A program made the translations under genes and the position numbers. 64,000 bases of DNA, taken from Pectobacterium carotovorum (GTDB taxonomy: Bacteria; Pseudomonadota; Gammaproteobacteria; Enterobacterales; Enterobacteriaceae). Below are positions 1 through 11,460 of this stretch, in pieces. Position 1 is the stretch's first letter. Each line of letters begins with the position of its first letter. Under the pieces are notes generated by a model that saw nothing but the letters and a program-made list of their open reading frames with translations, was not told where the DNA came from and made no database searches. Location of the stretch: positions 1,116,001-1,180,000 of the forward strand of contig CP066552.1 of the NCBI GenBank assembly GCA_016415585.1. The letters are read 5' to 3'.

Positions 1-12
1 ATTGTCATACAT
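1..12 (-). CDS. yaeH: YaeH family protein, N-terminal codons only (partial)
   Basis: The first four codons, read on the minus strand, give Met-Tyr-Asp-Asn, preceded by a purine-rich ribosome binding site (GAGAAGGTGA, about positions 17-26). This matches the start I recall for YaeH (DUF3461), a small conserved gammaproteobacterial protein of unknown function that lies next to dapD in enterobacteria. Only 12 bases are inside the window, so the call rests on the start sequence and on gene order. The rest lies off the left edge. Confidence 0.55.
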
Positions 13-130
13 AGCGTCACCTTCTCGGTTTTTAGATAGTCCTGATTATCATGCCAGCGAGAACCTACGCTGTTTATACCCGCCATACCGAAGTATTTAG
101 GGAACATATAAATAACTTATCGTTCGAGCA

Positions 131-162
131 TAAAAAAACGGCGGGTGATTAACCCGCCGTTT
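131..162 (-). terminator. Rho-independent terminator after dapD
   Basis: Perfect 11-bp inverted repeat (136-146 and 152-162, arms AAACGGCGGGT and ACCCGCCGTTT) with a 5-base loop. Read on the minus strand it follows the dapD stop within 10 bases and ends in a run of seven T residues, so it should end the map-glnD-dapD direction of transcription before yaeH. Confidence 0.9.
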
Positions 163-167
163 CTAGT

Positions 168-995
168 TTAGTCGATGGAGCGTAATAACTCATTGATTCC
201 CACTTTCGCGCGGGTTTTCGCATCCACTTTCTTCACAATGATTGCGCAGTACAGGCTGTGGCTGCCATCTTTGGACGGCAGGTTGCCGGAAACCACAACG
301 GAGCCAGCCGGGACGCGGCCATAGTGAATTTCACCAGTTTCACGATCGTAAATACGGGTGCTTTGGCTGATGAACACGCCCATGGAGATGACGGAACCTT
401 CCTCAACGACAACGCCTTCCACAACTTCAGAACGCGCACCGATGAAGCAGTTATCTTCGATGATGGTAGGGTTAGCCTGTAAAGGCTCCAGAACACCACC
501 GATGCCGACGCCGCCGGACAGGTGAACGTTTTTACCGATCTGAGCACAAGAACCTACGGTTACCCACGTATCGACCATGGTGCCTTCATCGACGTAAGCA
601 CCGATGTTGACGTAAGACGGCATCAGCACGGTGTTACGTGCGATATAGGCACCGCGACGCACGCTGGCCGGCGGTGCTACGCGCACGCCTTCACGCTGGA
701 AACGCGCTTCATCATAGTCAGCGAATTTCATGGGTACTTTGTCGAAAAAGCGTGTTTCTCCGCCTTCGATAAGTTGGTTATCGTTAATACGGAAAGAGAG
801 CAGCACGGCTTTCTTCAACCACTGGTGGGTAACCCATTGGCCGTCGATTTTCTCTGCAACGCGCAGGGCGCCGCTATCCAGCAGGTTGATAGCCTGAGTG
901 ACGGCTTCACGCGTGACGGTGTCTGCGTTTGCCGGAGTGATTTCAGCGCGGCGCTCGAAAGCCGTCTCAATGATGTTCTGTAATTGTTGGTGCAT
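168..995 (-). CDS. dapD: 2,3,4,5-tetrahydropyridine-2,6-dicarboxylate N-succinyltransferase
   Basis: Cytoplasmic enzyme of the succinylase branch of lysine and diaminopimelate synthesis; it transfers succinyl from succinyl-CoA to tetrahydrodipicolinate. The 275-residue protein has the expected length (E. coli about 274). It has an N-terminal helical part ending near residue 100 and a left-handed beta-helix of hexapeptide repeats (for example the [20 protein letters not shown] stretch) that binds CoA. The start is the ATG at 993-995 on the minus strand, preceded by an AGGAAAGAG-type ribosome binding site. It lies 28 bases downstream of glnD on the same strand, as in E. coli, and is followed by a strong terminator. 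Whether it also has its own promoter cannot be told from the sequence. Confidence 0.98.
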   Translation of the reverse strand: MHQQLQNIIETAFERRAEITPANADTVTREAVTQAINLLDSGALRVAEKIDGQWVTHQWLKKAVLLSFRINDNQLIEGGETRFFDKVPMKFADYDEARFQREGVRVAPPASVRRGAYIARNTVLMPSYVNIGAYVDEGTMVDTWVTVGSCAQIGKNVHLSGGVGIGGVLEPLQANPTIIEDNCFIGARSEVVEGVVVEEGSVISMGVFISQSTRIYDRETGEIHYGRVPAGSVVVSGNLPSKDGSHSLYCAIIVKKVDAKTRAKVGINELLRSID

Positions 996-1023
996 CCTGA
1001 TTTCTCTTTCCTGATTGTAAAAA

Positions 1024-3738
1024 TTAACTCAATGGTACTTTATCGTTTGGGTTAAGGGCTTCTGTCAACCGTTCTTGCAATTTAAGGCGTAAATCTGGCT
1101 TTAATGCCCGTCTGTCGCTATCGGCCAGAATGAAAAGATCCTCTACCCGCTCGCCGATTGTGGAAATGCGTGCGCCGTGCAGCGACAGGTTGAGATCGGC
1201 AAAAATTTCACCGATACGTGCCAGCAGCCCAGGTTGATCGAGTGCGCTGAGCTCCATGTAGCTACGTCTGTCCGTATGTGTCGGCAGAAAGTTAACTTCG
1301 GTTGGCACGCTGAAATGGCGTAGCTTGGGCGATGGTCGGCGCACGCGCGGGTGTTGATAGTGCCGATGTGTCAGCGCCTGTTCCAGTGCGTGGCGTATCA
1401 TTTCATGCCGATCCTGCGCCAGTGGGCTGCCGTCCGGTTCCAGCACGATGAACGTATCCATCGCCATGCCGTCGCGGCTGGTAAAAATCTGCGCATCGTG
1501 CACGCTGAGGTTGCGTCGATCTAACTCACCGGCAACCGCCGCGAAAAGATAAGGCCTGTCTGGGCTCCAGATAAAAATCTCTGTACCGCCACGGCTGGCT
1601 TGATGACTGATCAACACTAGCGGTTTGTTGACGTCGTGCTCCAGCAGATGACGTGCGTGCCAGGCTAGCTGGTTTGGCGAGTGGCGCAGGAAATAATCGG
1701 CTCGACAGCGGCTCCAGATATGGTGCAGCGCTTCTTCGTCAATATTGTCCATGCGCAGTAGCGCCAGCGCCTGCAACCGATGGTGGCGGACACGTTCGCG
1801 TAAATCTGGGGTATTTTGCATTCCGCGGCGCAGCTGCTTCTCGGTAGCGAAATAGAGCTCACGCAACAGGCTCTGTTTCCAACTGTTCCACAGCGTTTCA
1901 TTGGTGGCACAGATATCCGCAACTGTCAGGCTGACCAGATAGCGCAGACGGGTTTCGCTTTGCACTTCTGTAGCAAATTGCTGAATGACGGTGGGATCCT
2001 GAATGTCACGACGCTGTGCGGTGACGGACATCAGCAAGTGGCAGCGCACCAGCCAGGAAACCAACTGCGCTTCGCGCGAGTTCAGCCCGTGCAATGTGGC
2101 AAACTCCAGCACATCCTGCGCGCCCAGCTCAGAGTGATCGCCCCCGCGGCCTTTCGCGATATCGTGGAACAACGCAGCCAGTAGCAATAATTCGGGCTGG
2201 GGCAGGCGAGGGTAGAGCTCTACGCACAGCGGATGCTGTGGTCGCGTATCCTCGTCTGCGAAGCTTTCCAGCTTGAGCAGAACGCGGATCGTGTGCTCAT
2301 CCACCGTATAGGCGTGAAACAGATCGAACTGCATCTGACCGACGATGTTTCCCCACAGCGGCATATACGCCCACAGCACGCTGTGGCGATGCATTGGCAA
2401 CAGCGCACGACTTACCGCATGCGGATGGCGCAGAATATTCATGAACAGCTGGCGCGCTTCTGGGATGGTGCAAAGCGGGCTGGCGAGATGGCGACGAGCA
2501 TGGCGCAGCTGGCGCAACGTGGTGGAGTAAATGCCGCTGATATCGCGGTTGCGGACCATCAGGTAGAACATACGCATGATGGCTTCCGGCTTTTTGATAA
2601 ACAGGTTTTCATCGCGCAGATCTAGCAGATTGCCGCGTAGCTGAAACTCATCGTCAATCGGACGAGGCTTTTCACTCGCATCCAACGCGAGAATCGCTTC
2701 GTCAAAGAGCTGCAACAGCATCTGGTTCAACTCGCTGACGCGACGCGTCATACGGTAGAAATCCTTCATCATGCGCTCGACTGGCGTGTTGCCTTCGCCC
2801 TGATATTGCAGCAGCTGTGCGACGTTCAACTGCCTGTCGAACAGAAGTCGGTTGTCGTAACGTGGCAGGATCAAATGCAGGGCGAAGCGGATGCGCCACA
2901 AAAAGCTTTGGCATTCGTTCAGCTCTTTACGCTCCGCTTCGGTTAGAAAGCCGAAACCCACCATTTCGTTGAGCGAGGTCGCGCCGAAGTGACGTCTTGC
3001 AACCCACAGCAGCGTGTGAATATCACGTAGTCCACCTGGGCTGCTCTTGATATCAGGCTCCAGATTATAGCTGGTGCTGTGATAGCGTTGATGGCGTTCC
3101 TGCTGTTCGGCGATTTTGGCCGGAAAAAAAGTGGAGGATGGCCAAAATTCATCACTGAATACGTGCTTTTGCAGCGTGAGAAACAGAGCGACGTCGCCGC
3201 ATATCATGCGCGATTCGATCAGATTGGTTGCGACGGAAATATCGGCGTGTCCTTCCTGTAGGCACTCTTTTAGCGTTCTGACGCTATGGCCGACTTCCAG
3301 TTTCAGATCCCATAGCAGGGTGATGAATTGGCCGACGTGCAGGGAATGTTCCTCACTCAGCGTCGTCTGGCTTAAGACTAGCACGTCGATATCGGAAAGT
3401 GGGTGTAGTTCACCACGGCCATATCCGCCTACGGCGACCAGTGCCGTTTGGGCAATATTTTCAAAACCGTAGAAATACCACAGCCGCTGCAACAGACGAT
3501 CGATAAACAAGGTTCTGGCATCAATCAGCTTTTCTGCGCTGACACCGGAACGGAATTCTGAACCGAGCCAAAGCTGGAATAACTCCAACTGCTGTTTTAG
3601 CACTTGGCAATTCAGCATGTCATCCGCGTAGGTCAGCGGTGACGCGGGCAACTGCGCGGGTGCAATGGGATCTGTAGGGCTGTTTGATGAGGACGCGTCA
3701 GGTGGCGTACTGTCTGGCGAAAAGTGGTTATCTGTCAT
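1024..3738 (-). CDS. glnD: Bifunctional uridylyltransferase/uridylyl-removing enzyme (PII sensor)
   Basis: Nitrogen-status sensor that uridylylates PII proteins when glutamine is low and removes UMP when it is high, thereby controlling glutamine synthetase and NtrBC. The 904-residue protein shows the family domains in order. The nucleotidyltransferase core carries the [17 protein letters not shown] motif. A GlnE-like linker follows, then an HD phosphohydrolase domain ([18 protein letters not shown]). Two C-terminal ACT domains bind glutamine, the last around [19 protein letters not shown]. The frame is open 26 codons further upstream, but the ATG giving MTDNHFSP at 3738 matches the usual family length (E. 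coli 890), and the upstream part overlaps hairpin-rich intergenic DNA. It lies downstream of map on the same strand; a terminator after map suggests at least partly separate expression. Confidence 0.96.
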   Translation of the reverse strand: MTDNHFSPDSTPPDASSSNSPTDPIAPAQLPASPLTYADDMLNCQVLKQQLELFQLWLGSEFRSGVSAEKLIDARTLFIDRLLQRLWYFYGFENIAQTALVAVGGYGRGELHPLSDIDVLVLSQTTLSEEHSLHVGQFITLLWDLKLEVGHSVRTLKECLQEGHADISVATNLIESRMICGDVALFLTLQKHVFSDEFWPSSTFFPAKIAEQQERHQRYHSTSYNLEPDIKSSPGGLRDIHTLLWVARRHFGATSLNEMVGFGFLTEAERKELNECQSFLWRIRFALHLILPRYDNRLLFDRQLNVAQLLQYQGEGNTPVERMMKDFYRMTRRVSELNQMLLQLFDEAILALDASEKPRPIDDEFQLRGNLLDLRDENLFIKKPEAIMRMFYLMVRNRDISGIYSTTLRQLRHARRHLASPLCTIPEARQLFMNILRHPHAVSRALLPMHRHSVLWAYMPLWGNIVGQMQFDLFHAYTVDEHTIRVLLKLESFADEDTRPQHPLCVELYPRLPQPELLLLAALFHDIAKGRGGDHSELGAQDVLEFATLHGLNSREAQLVSWLVRCHLLMSVTAQRRDIQDPTVIQQFATEVQSETRLRYLVSLTVADICATNETLWNSWKQSLLRELYFATEKQLRRGMQNTPDLRERVRHHRLQALALLRMDNIDEEALHHIWSRCRADYFLRHSPNQLAWHARHLLEHDVNKPLVLISHQASRGGTEIFIWSPDRPYLFAAVAGELDRRNLSVHDAQIFTSRDGMAMDTFIVLEPDGSPLAQDRHEMIRHALEQALTHRHYQHPRVRRPSPKLRHFSVPTEVNFLPTHTDRRSYMELSALDQPGLLARIGEIFADLNLSLHGARISTIGERVEDLFILADSDRRALKPDLRLKLQERLTEALNPNDKVPLS

Positions 3739-3800
3739 AGCGCAGCCCATAAAAAAACGCAGAGCGCGTTTTTCAACGTCGCTTGCGACGGCCCGTAGGG

Positions 3801-3846
3801 GGCGTGCTTTCTGCACGCCATAAAAAAAGCCGGCGTCTGCCGGCTT
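3801..3846 (-). terminator. Intrinsic terminator after map, with a second hairpin beside it
   Basis: On the minus strand a stem AAGCCGGC / GCCGGCTT (3839-3846 with 3827-3834) has a 4-base loop and is followed by seven T residues, a classic terminator 6 bases after the map stop. A further short dyad, GGCGTGC/GCACGCC (3801-3807 and 3813-3819), follows it in the direction of glnD. Together they separate map from glnD. Confidence 0.85.
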
Positions 3847-3851
3847 CGTGT

Positions 3852-4646
3852 TTACTGTTCATGCGTGATGATGTTGGGGATTGTGTCATCCTTTCGCAAC
3901 GTCATTATTTCGCAGCCGTTATCGGTTACCACAATAGTATGCTCGTACTGTGCCGACAAGCTGCGATCTTTGGTTTTTACCGTCCAGCCGTCTTTCATCG
4001 TACGAATACGGTAATCACCAGCATTGAGCATAGGCTCGATCGTAAATGCCATTCCCGCCTGTAGCACCACGCCACCGTCGTCAGCATCGTAGTGCAGAAC
4101 CTGTGGCTCTTCGTGGAAGCCCTTGCCGATGCCGTGACCACAATATTCACGCACCACTGAGAAGTTATTCCCTTCAGCAAACTGCTGGATCGCTTTGCCC
4201 AACGTACGCAGGCGAATGCCCGGCTTAACCATTTTCAGCGCCAGATAAAGGCTTTCCTGCGTGATGCGGCAGAGGCGCTCACCCAAAATGGTGGGTTTGC
4301 CGACGATAAACATTTTTGACGTATCGCCGTGGAAGTCGTCTTTGATTACGGTGACGTCGATATTGACGATATCGCCGTCTTTCAAAATGCGTTCTTCGCT
4401 AGGAATGCCGTGGCACACCACTTCATTGATGGAGATGCAGACGGATTTCGGGAAGCCGTGGTAGCCCAGACAAGCAGAAATGGCCTGCTGCTTGTTGGTG
4501 ATGTGATCGTGACAGATTCTGTCTAATTCGGCAGTGCTCACGCCCGGTACCACGTGGGGTTCGATGATTTCCAGGACTTCGGCAGCCAGACGGCCAGCTA
4601 CGCGCATTTTTTCGATGTCTTCAGGAGTTTTAATTGAAATTGCCAT
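3852..4646 (-). CDS. map: Methionine aminopeptidase, type I
   Basis: Removes the initiator methionine from nascent proteins in the cytoplasm; essential in enterobacteria. The 264-residue protein keeps every metal ligand at the E. coli position: Asp97, Asp108, His171, Glu204 and Glu235, seen in the motifs NIDVTV, HGDTS, GHGIG, TIEPM and QYEHT. The start is set at the ATG giving [13 protein letters not shown] (4646); the frame extends 11 codons further but nothing there is conserved. It is divergent from rpsB, with about 340 bases of shared regulatory DNA, the arrangement also found in E. coli. Confidence 0.98.
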   Translation of the reverse strand: MAISIKTPEDIEKMRVAGRLAAEVLEIIEPHVVPGVSTAELDRICHDHITNKQQAISACLGYHGFPKSVCISINEVVCHGIPSEERILKDGDIVNIDVTVIKDDFHGDTSKMFIVGKPTILGERLCRITQESLYLALKMVKPGIRLRTLGKAIQQFAEGNNFSVVREYCGHGIGKGFHEEPQVLHYDADDGGVVLQAGMAFTIEPMLNAGDYRIRTMKDGWTVKTKDRSLSAQYEHTIVVTDNGCEIMTLRKDDTIPNIITHEQ

Positions 4647-4773
4647 TGATGATTGTCCGCAGGTGCCTGTTAAGCACAAAAATTAAGAGCGATAACTAAT
4701 AACTTATGTTACCAGCCATGCCGTTGGCTTGCCAAACTATCATTCTGATTTGTGGACGATTGAATAACAAATG

Positions 4774-4803
4774 TTGGTGTCGCTGGGGGATTTATGGTAT
4801 AAA
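4774..4803 (+). promoter_or_regulatory. Putative sigma-70 promoter of rpsB-tsf
   Basis: TTGGTG (4774-4779) and TATAAA (4798-4803) are separated by 18 bases and followed by a GC-rich discriminator (GCGCGCCG). That discriminator is typical of ribosomal protein and stable RNA promoters under ppGpp/DksA control. It would give an mRNA leader of roughly 180 bases. The assignment is by pattern only. Confidence 0.65.
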
Positions 4804-4859
4804 GCGCGCCGATGATCCGGCTGGATATCGGTTATACGATATTCAACGACATCGACTAA

Positions 4860-5716
<857 letters not shown>

Positions 5717-5765
5717 TAAGTCTGGCTCGTTGAGCCCTTATTAACCAGGTAGTACTAGTTTGGTT

Positions 5766-5790
5766 AGGGGCCTTTTTATGGCCCCTTTTT
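5766..5790 (+). terminator. Terminator-like hairpin between rpsB and tsf
   Basis: Perfect 7-bp stem AGGGGCC / GGCCCCT (5766-5772 and 5780-5786), 7-base loop, then TTTT. It lies between two genes normally cotranscribed, so it probably acts as a partial terminator that sets the ratio of S2 to EF-Ts. Confidence 0.85.
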
Positions 5791-5850
5791 CACTTTTAAA
5801 GCTGTTTGGTCGTGACGACCAGGCAGAACAAATCTTCCGAGGATTTTAGA

Positions 5851-6702
5851 ATGGCTGAAATTACCGCATCCCTGGTAAAAGAGCTGCGTGAGCGTACCGC
5901 TGCGGGCATGATGGAATGTAAGAAGGCGCTAGTTGAAGCTAACGGTGACATCGAGCTGGCAATCGAAAACATGCGTAAATCCGGCGCGATCAAAGCGGCG
6001 AAAAAAGCAGGTAATGTTGCTGCTGATGGCGTGATCAAGACTAAGATCGACGGTCACTACGCTGTGATCCTGGAAGTTAACTGCCAGACCGACTTCGTTG
6101 CTAAAGACGGTGGTTTCCAGGCATTTGCTGACAAAGTGCTGGACGCTGCGGTTGCAGGCAAAATCACTGACGTTGACGTGTTGAAAGCACAGTTCGAAGA
6201 AGAGCGTGTTGCACTGGTTGCGAAAATTGGTGAAAACATCAACATTCGTCGCGTTTCTGCTCTGGAAGGCGAAGTTCTGGGTAACTACCAACACGGTGCG
6301 CGCATCGGTGTTCTGGTTGCCGCTAAAGGCGCTGACGAAGAGCTGGTTAAACACCTGGCTATGCACGTTGCAGCAAGCAAGCCTGAATTCGTTAAGCCAG
6401 AAGACGTGTCTGCTGAAGTGGTAGAGAAAGAGTACCAGGTTCAGTTGGAAATCGCGATGCAGTCTGGCAAGCCGAAAGAAATCGCAGAGAAAATGGTTGA
6501 AGGCCGTATGAAGAAATTCACCGGTGAAGTTTCTCTGACGGGTCAGCCTTTCGTTATGGATCCAGCCAAGTCTGTTGGTCAACTGCTGAAAGAGCACAAC
6601 GCTGACGTGACTAACTTCATCCGTTTCGAAGTGGGTGAAGGTATTGAGAAAGTTGAGACTGACTTTGCTGCTGAAGTTGCAGCAATGAGTAAGCAGTCTT
6701 AA
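5851..6702 (+). CDS. tsf: Elongation factor Ts
   Basis: Guanine nucleotide exchange factor that reloads EF-Tu with GTP. The 283-residue protein matches E. coli EF-Ts length. Its N-terminal module ([20 protein letters not shown]) is followed by the TDFVAKD core motif, the central dimerisation region and a C-terminal module. An in-frame start 15 codons upstream (5806) would add an unconserved peptide, and the ATG at 5851 is preceded by a GAGGA-type site, so the shorter start is chosen. It is the second gene of the rpsB unit and is closed by its own terminator. Confidence 0.98.
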   Translation: MAEITASLVKELRERTAAGMMECKKALVEANGDIELAIENMRKSGAIKAAKKAGNVAADGVIKTKIDGHYAVILEVNCQTDFVAKDGGFQAFADKVLDAAVAGKITDVDVLKAQFEEERVALVAKIGENINIRRVSALEGEVLGNYQHGARIGVLVAAKGADEELVKHLAMHVAASKPEFVKPEDVSAEVVEKEYQVQLEIAMQSGKPKEIAEKMVEGRMKKFTGEVSLTGQPFVMDPAKSVGQLLKEHNADVTNFIRFEVGEGIEKVETDFAAEVAAMSKQS

Positions 6703-6713
6703 TAGCAAAAAAA

Positions 6714-6737
6714 GAGCCGCCAGTTGGCGGTTCCTTT
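6714..6737 (+). terminator. Rho-independent terminator after tsf
   Basis: Stem GAGCCGCC / GGCGGTTC (one G-U pair) with a 4-base AGTT loop, followed by CTTTTT, 10 bases after the tsf stop. Confidence 0.88.
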
Positions 6738-6856
6738 TTATCCAGCCCAAAGAGTTTTAGTTCACTTGGTTTCCTGCATTCAGATAGGGGCCGGGTGGAA
6801 TAGTTTTGATTTTTACAACCCCCCAATACGACGACAGCCTGTAGGATAAGAACACC

Positions 6857-7582
6857 ATGGCAACCAATGCAAAACCCGTCTATCAACGAATCCTGCTGAA
6901 GCTCAGTGGCGAAGCTTTACAGGGAACTGAAGGTTTTGGGATCGATGCGAGCATTCTGGATCGCATGGCTCAGGAAGTGAAAGAACTGGTTGAGTTAGGC
7001 ATTCAGGTCGGTGTGGTTATCGGCGGTGGTAACCTGTTTCGTGGCGCGGGTCTGGCTAAAGCGGGTATGAACCGCGTTGTGGGCGACCACATGGGAATGC
7101 TGGCGACCGTCATGAATGGTCTGGCAATGCGTGATGCGTTGCACCGTGCCTATGTGAACGCTCGTCTGATGTCTGCCATTCCCCTGAATGGCGTCTGTGA
7201 CAATTACAGCTGGGCAGAAGCGATTAGCCTGCTGCGTAATAACCGCGTAGTGATTTTCTCCGCTGGAACAGGCAACCCTTTCTTCACCACAGATTCTGCG
7301 GCTTGCCTGCGCGGCATTGAGATTGAAGCGGATGTCGTATTGAAAGCGACAAAAGTCGATGGCGTCTATTCTGCCGATCCAGTGAAAGATCCTACAGCGA
7401 CGATGTATGAAACGCTAACTTATCAAGACGTGTTAGAACGTGAGCTGAAAGTCATGGATCTTGCCGCGTTCACGCTGGCGCGCGACCATAATTTACCAAT
7501 CCGTGTTTTCAACATGAACAAGCCTGGCGCACTGCGTCGCGTTGTCATGGGTGAAAAAGAAGGGACGTTGATTAGTCAGTAA
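6857..7582 (+). CDS. pyrH: Uridylate kinase
   Basis: Phosphorylates UMP to UDP in pyrimidine nucleotide synthesis; a hexameric amino-acid-kinase-fold enzyme activated by GTP and inhibited by UTP. The 241-residue protein starts [20 protein letters not shown] and shows the glycine-rich [11 protein letters not shown] loop and the [13 protein letters not shown] acceptor-site motif. Length and motifs match E. coli PyrH (241). It stands between tsf and frr, as in most gammaproteobacteria, with the tsf terminator upstream, so it should have its own promoter in 6740-6840, though none is obvious. Confidence 0.98.
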   Translation: MATNAKPVYQRILLKLSGEALQGTEGFGIDASILDRMAQEVKELVELGIQVGVVIGGGNLFRGAGLAKAGMNRVVGDHMGMLATVMNGLAMRDALHRAYVNARLMSAIPLNGVCDNYSWAEAISLLRNNRVVIFSAGTGNPFFTTDSAACLRGIEIEADVVLKATKVDGVYSADPVKDPTATMYETLTYQDVLERELKVMDLAAFTLARDHNLPIRVFNMNKPGALRRVVMGEKEGTLISQ

Positions 7583-7717
7583 TAACGGCTAATCCCGATT
7601 ATAGGGTAATATATTCTCAGTATTGCTCTATACGCCAGCCGCGCGCTGGCATTAATTATTCACCGGGTCATGTACTGACATGGCCTGCCAGGCAACCAGT
7701 TTTCAAGGGTTCACAAC

Positions 7718-8275
7718 GTGACTAATGAAATCAGAAAAGATGCTGAAACGCGCATGGACAAATGTGTTGAAGCGTTTAAAAACCAGATCAGCAAAATCCG
7801 TACCGGCCGTGCGTCACCTAGCATTCTCGATGGCATTCATATTGAATACTATGGCAGCGCAACGCCACTGCGTCAGGTTGCTAACGTTGTCGTAGAAGAC
7901 TCCCGCACGCTGGCGATTTCGGTATTCGATCGTTCGCTTGGCCCTGCGGTTGAGAAAGCGATCATGGCCTCCGATCTCGGCCTGAACCCGTCTTCTGCTG
8001 GCACCGTAATCCGTGTTCCACTGCCACCGCTGACGGAAGAGCGTCGTAAAGACCTGATCAAAGTAGTTCGTGGCGAAGCAGAGCAGGGCCGTATCTCCGT
8101 ACGTAACGTGCGCCGTGATGCTAACGACAAACTGAAAGCGCTGCTGAAAGATAAAGCGATCAGTGAAGATGAAGAACGTCGCGCTCAGGACGACGTGCAG
8201 AAACTGACTGACAACTTCATCAAGAAAGTAGACGTCGCACTGGCAGAAAAAGAAGCGGAGCTGATGGAGTTTTAA
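7718..8275 (+). CDS. frr: Ribosome recycling factor
   Basis: Splits post-termination ribosomes together with EF-G. The 185-residue protein has the expected length and the conserved KIRTGRASP segment that begins the long three-helix bundle. Initiation is at GTG (7718), the same kind of start used by E. coli frr; no in-frame ATG exists near the conserved N-terminus. A 135-base gap separates it from pyrH. Confidence 0.98.
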   Translation: MTNEIRKDAETRMDKCVEAFKNQISKIRTGRASPSILDGIHIEYYGSATPLRQVANVVVEDSRTLAISVFDRSLGPAVEKAIMASDLGLNPSSAGTVIRVPLPPLTEERRKDLIKVVRGEAEQGRISVRNVRRDANDKLKALLKDKAISEDEERRAQDDVQKLTDNFIKKVDVALAEKEAELMEF

Positions 8276-8415
8276 TCAGCCCGTTGAGTATTGCGTCGCA
8301 GGAAATCTATGGGCTTGCCCTCTTTTTTCGGCGGCGCTTTATTTTTATATCATGGTAATCGTCCCAGATTCGTGTACCTTCCTGTCATTAAATCCGGTTA
8401 TTCAGAGCATTTTTA

Positions 8416-9612
8416 ATGAAGCAACTGACAATTCTTGGTTCCACTGGCTCTATTGGCGTCAGTTCTCTGGCAGTGATTAAAGCCAATCCCGATAAATTTG
8501 CTGTACGTGCGCTATCCGCCGGGTACAACGTCAAGCTGATGCTGGAGCAGTGTCTCACTTTCCAACCGGCCTATGCCTCAATGGCTGATGAAGCCTCAGC
8601 AACAGCTTTGCGCCAGCAGTTGGCGGAATACGGTTGCAAAACGGAAGTGCTGGCGGGAGAACAGGCCGCGTGTGAACTTGCTGCATTGGATGGCGTCGAT
8701 CAGGTCATGGCCGCGATTGTGGGGGCGGCAGGGCTATTGCCGACGCTGGCGGCCATCCATGCCGGAAAACAGGTTTTGTTAGCGAATAAAGAATCACTGG
8801 TTACCTGTGGACGTCTCTTTATGGACGCTGTGGCGCGAAGTGGCGCACAGCTTTTACCGATTGATAGCGAACATAATGCGATTTTTCAGAGTTTACCTGA
8901 GCAAATTCAGCGTCAATTAGGCTACGCTGCATTGTCGCAGCATGGTGTCGAACGTATTGTTCTGACCGGTTCTGGTGGGCCATTTCGTGAAACACCGATG
9001 TCGATGCTGGCAGACATGACTCCAGATCAGGCATGTGCGCACCCAAACTGGTCCATGGGGCGAAAAATTTCGGTTGATTCTGCCACGATGATGAACAAGG
9101 GGCTGGAATATATCGAAGCGCGCTGGCTGTTTAATGCTTCTGCCGAACAGATGGAAGTGATTATTCATCCGCAGTCGGTGATTCACTCGATGGTGCGTTA
9201 CCGTGATGGCAGCGTTCTGGCGCAGTTGGGGTCACCTGATATGCGTACGCCGATTGCTCATGCGATGGCTTATCCTGAACGCGTGGCCTCGGGTGCAAAA
9301 GCGTTAGATTTTTGCCAAATTGGCGCGCTGACATTTTTGGCACCGGACTATGCGCGCTATCCTTGTTTACAGTTGGCAATTGATGCCTGTAATCATGGTC
9401 AGTCGGCCACGACGGCATTGAACGCTGCAAATGAAATTGCGGTAGCGGCATTTTTACAGTCGCAGATTCGCTTTACGGATATCGCGACAGTAAATCGGCA
9501 TGTCATTGAACAGCTTACATTACCAGAACCCGCCAGCGTTGATGATGTTTTGTTCATTGACCGCTGGGCCAGACAGGCTGCAGTACAGACTTTGACACAC
9601 AACGTGCGATAG
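8416..9612 (+). CDS. dxr: 1-deoxy-D-xylulose 5-phosphate reductoisomerase
   Basis: Committed step of the MEP isoprenoid pathway: converts DXP to MEP using NADPH and a divalent metal. The 398-residue protein carries the N-terminal NADPH-binding ILGSTGSIG motif, the ANKESLV segment, the metal-binding [13 protein letters not shown] stretch and the substrate flap GSGGPF. Length equals E. coli Dxr. Placed between frr and uppS, it supplies isoprenoid precursors later used by UppS. An intrinsic terminator about 100 bases downstream separates it from uppS. Confidence 0.98.
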   Translation: MKQLTILGSTGSIGVSSLAVIKANPDKFAVRALSAGYNVKLMLEQCLTFQPAYASMADEASATALRQQLAEYGCKTEVLAGEQAACELAALDGVDQVMAAIVGAAGLLPTLAAIHAGKQVLLANKESLVTCGRLFMDAVARSGAQLLPIDSEHNAIFQSLPEQIQRQLGYAALSQHGVERIVLTGSGGPFRETPMSMLADMTPDQACAHPNWSMGRKISVDSATMMNKGLEYIEARWLFNASAEQMEVIIHPQSVIHSMVRYRDGSVLAQLGSPDMRTPIAHAMAYPERVASGAKALDFCQIGALTFLAPDYARYPCLQLAIDACNHGQSATTALNAANEIAVAAFLQSQIRFTDIATVNRHVIEQLTLPEPASVDDVLFIDRWARQAAVQTLTHNVR

Positions 9613-9716
9613 CCTGATAGACCTGTGGCACAATTTGTTCATGTGCGGTGGAGGTGGTATAGTCTGCGCCACTCAATAGTTGATTATGCGAAATTTGTTT
9701 AATTGACTGTGAATCT

Positions 9717-9743
9717 AAGCTGTGATCGTTCACGGCTTTTTTT
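9717..9743 (+). terminator. Rho-independent terminator after dxr
   Basis: Stem AAGCTGTGA / TCACGGCTT (9717-9725 and 9730-9738, one G-U pair) with a 4-base loop, then a T run. It splits the envelope cluster between dxr and uppS, so uppS needs a promoter of its own or read-through. Confidence 0.78.
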
Positions 9744-9810
9744 GCGCTAACGGGGTCTGATGTTACGGAAGAACTGTTGTATTTCTTGCTTGAGGAAATA
9801 AGTACGCGTT

Positions 9811-10572
9811 ATGCCGTCCGATAATCAAAAGAATACTAACGATCTGCCATTCGCGGGGCCGCGGCATGTTGCCATTATCATGGATGGCAATGGTCGCTGG
9901 GCGAAAAGCCGGGGGAGAATGCGGATTTTTGGCCATCAGGCTGGTGTAAAGGCTGTGCGACGTTCAGTCAGTTTTGCAGTGAGCCAAGGGCTGGATGCAT
10001 TGACGCTTTACGCATTTAGCAGTGAAAACTGGAACCGACCGGCGCAGGAAGTTTCCGCACTCATGGAGCTATTTGTTCGGGCATTGGACAGCGAAGTGAA
10101 AAGCCTGCACAAGCACAATGTTCGCTTACGTGTGATTGGTGACACTGGCCGCTTTAGTCCTCGTTTACAAGAGCGAATCCGTCGTTCAGAAGTGCTGACA
10201 GAAAAGAATCAGGGACTCACACTGAATATTGCCGCGAATTATGGCGGCCGTTGGGATATTATTCAGGGAGTACGACAACTTGCAGAGCAGGTGCAGGAAG
10301 GCATGCTGCTGCCTGATAGCATTAATGAAACGTCATTATGTCAGTACATCTGTCTGAACGATCTAGCTCCGGTTGATTTGGTGATCAGAACCGGTGGGGA
10401 ACACCGCATCAGTAATTTTCTTCTGTGGCAAATTGCTTACGCTGAACTTTACTTTACTGATGTCCTCTGGCCTGATTTCGATGAACAAGTCTTTGAAGGT
10501 GCGCTGAATGCTTTTGCACAACGCGAGCGCCGCTTCGGGGGAACAACACCTATCGATGCTGATGCATCCTAG
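9811..10572 (+). CDS. uppS: Undecaprenyl diphosphate synthase (Z-isoprenyl transferase)
   Basis: Condenses eight isopentenyl diphosphates onto farnesyl diphosphate to make the C55 carrier lipid precursor for peptidoglycan, LPS O-antigen and other surface glycans. The 253-residue protein has the catalytic motif AIIMDGNGRWA with the essential aspartate at residue 25, the SSENWNRP segment and the C-terminal RTGGEHRISNFLLWQ motif. Length equals E. coli UppS (253); only the first 18 residues are divergent. It is followed after 9 bases by cdsA. Confidence 0.98.
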   Translation: MPSDNQKNTNDLPFAGPRHVAIIMDGNGRWAKSRGRMRIFGHQAGVKAVRRSVSFAVSQGLDALTLYAFSSENWNRPAQEVSALMELFVRALDSEVKSLHKHNVRLRVIGDTGRFSPRLQERIRRSEVLTEKNQGLTLNIAANYGGRWDIIQGVRQLAEQVQEGMLLPDSINETSLCQYICLNDLAPVDLVIRTGGEHRISNFLLWQIAYAELYFTDVLWPDFDEQVFEGALNAFAQRERRFGGTTPIDADAS

Positions 10573-10581
10573 GGGGAACTT

Positions 10582-11439
10582 TTGCTGAAGTATCGCCTGA
10601 TTACTGCTTTTATTTTGATCCCAATTGTGATTGCAGCACTTTTCTTGCTGCCTCCTCTGGGATTCGCGCTTGTTACGCTGGCTGTTTGTATGTTGGCGGC
10701 ATGGGAATGGGGTCAACTTGCGGGGTTTGCTTCTTATGGTCAACGTCTGTGGCTCGCGATCCTGTGTGGTTTCTTGCTGGCGCTGATGCTGTTATCACTC
10801 CCGGCCTACCATTATTCCGTCCATATTCCGCAAATCAGTATCGCGCTCTGGTCATCACTGGTGTGGTGGGGTGTCGCGCTGCTGTTGGTGCTATTCTATC
10901 CAATTTCCGCCTCATTTTGGCGTCATTCTCGTATGTTGCGACTGTTGTTCGGTATTATGACGATCGTGCCGTTTTTCTGGGGCATGGTCGCGTTGCGCCA
11001 TTATAATTACGCGATTAATCCATTCGCTGGTGCCTGGTGGCTGCTGTACGTCATGCTGCTAGTGTGGGGCGCTGACAGCGGTGCCTACATGTTCGGTAAA
11101 CTGTTTGGTAAGCGTAAACTCGCGCCAAAAGTCTCACCGGGCAAAACCTGGGAAGGCTTTCTCGGTGGTCTGGCAACCTCGGCGCTTATCTCTGTGCTGT
11201 TTAGCCTTTATGCGCCGTTAACGGTAGCGCCAGCAACGTTGTTGATTTGTTCTATTGCTGCTGCGCTGGCCTCGGTGTTGGGTGATTTGACGGAAAGTAT
11301 GTTCAAACGCGAGGCGGGCATCAAAGACAGTAGCCATTTGATTCCGGGGCACGGTGGCGTGCTCGATCGTATCGACAGCCTGACGGCTGCGGTTCCTGTG
11401 TTCTCTTGCCTGATGCTGCTGCTGTTTAAAGTGGCTTAG
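10582..11439 (+). CDS. cdsA: Phosphatidate cytidylyltransferase (CDP-diglyceride synthase)
   Basis: Integral membrane enzyme making CDP-diacylglycerol from phosphatidate and CTP, the branch point to all phospholipids. The 285-residue protein has about eight hydrophobic segments and the C-terminal family signature, SMFKREAGIKDSSHLIPGHG followed by GVLDRID. The start is TTG (10582) behind a GGGGGAA site, giving MLKYRLITAF, which aligns with E. coli CdsA, also a TTG start. It is tightly spaced with uppS (9 bases) and followed by rseP after 21 bases. Confidence 0.97.
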   Translation: MLKYRLITAFILIPIVIAALFLLPPLGFALVTLAVCMLAAWEWGQLAGFASYGQRLWLAILCGFLLALMLLSLPAYHYSVHIPQISIALWSSLVWWGVALLLVLFYPISASFWRHSRMLRLLFGIMTIVPFFWGMVALRHYNYAINPFAGAWWLLYVMLLVWGADSGAYMFGKLFGKRKLAPKVSPGKTWEGFLGGLATSALISVLFSLYAPLTVAPATLLICSIAAALASVLGDLTESMFKREAGIKDSSHLIPGHGGVLDRIDSLTAAVPVFSCLMLLLFKVA

Positions 11440-11460
11440 AATAAAGCGGTAGAGCTATTT

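Noticed and set aside
5929..6750. Long antisense open frame (273 codons) opposite tsf
   Set aside because: It lies wholly on the complementary strand of a highly expressed conserved gene and its terminator; biased codon use there creates long antisense frames. The translation shows no recognisable domain.
10574..10601. GGAACTT upstream of cdsA as a sigma-E promoter
   Set aside because: The matching -10 element lies at the wrong distance (about 14 bases) and with a mismatch; the motif also coincides with the cdsA ribosome binding site.
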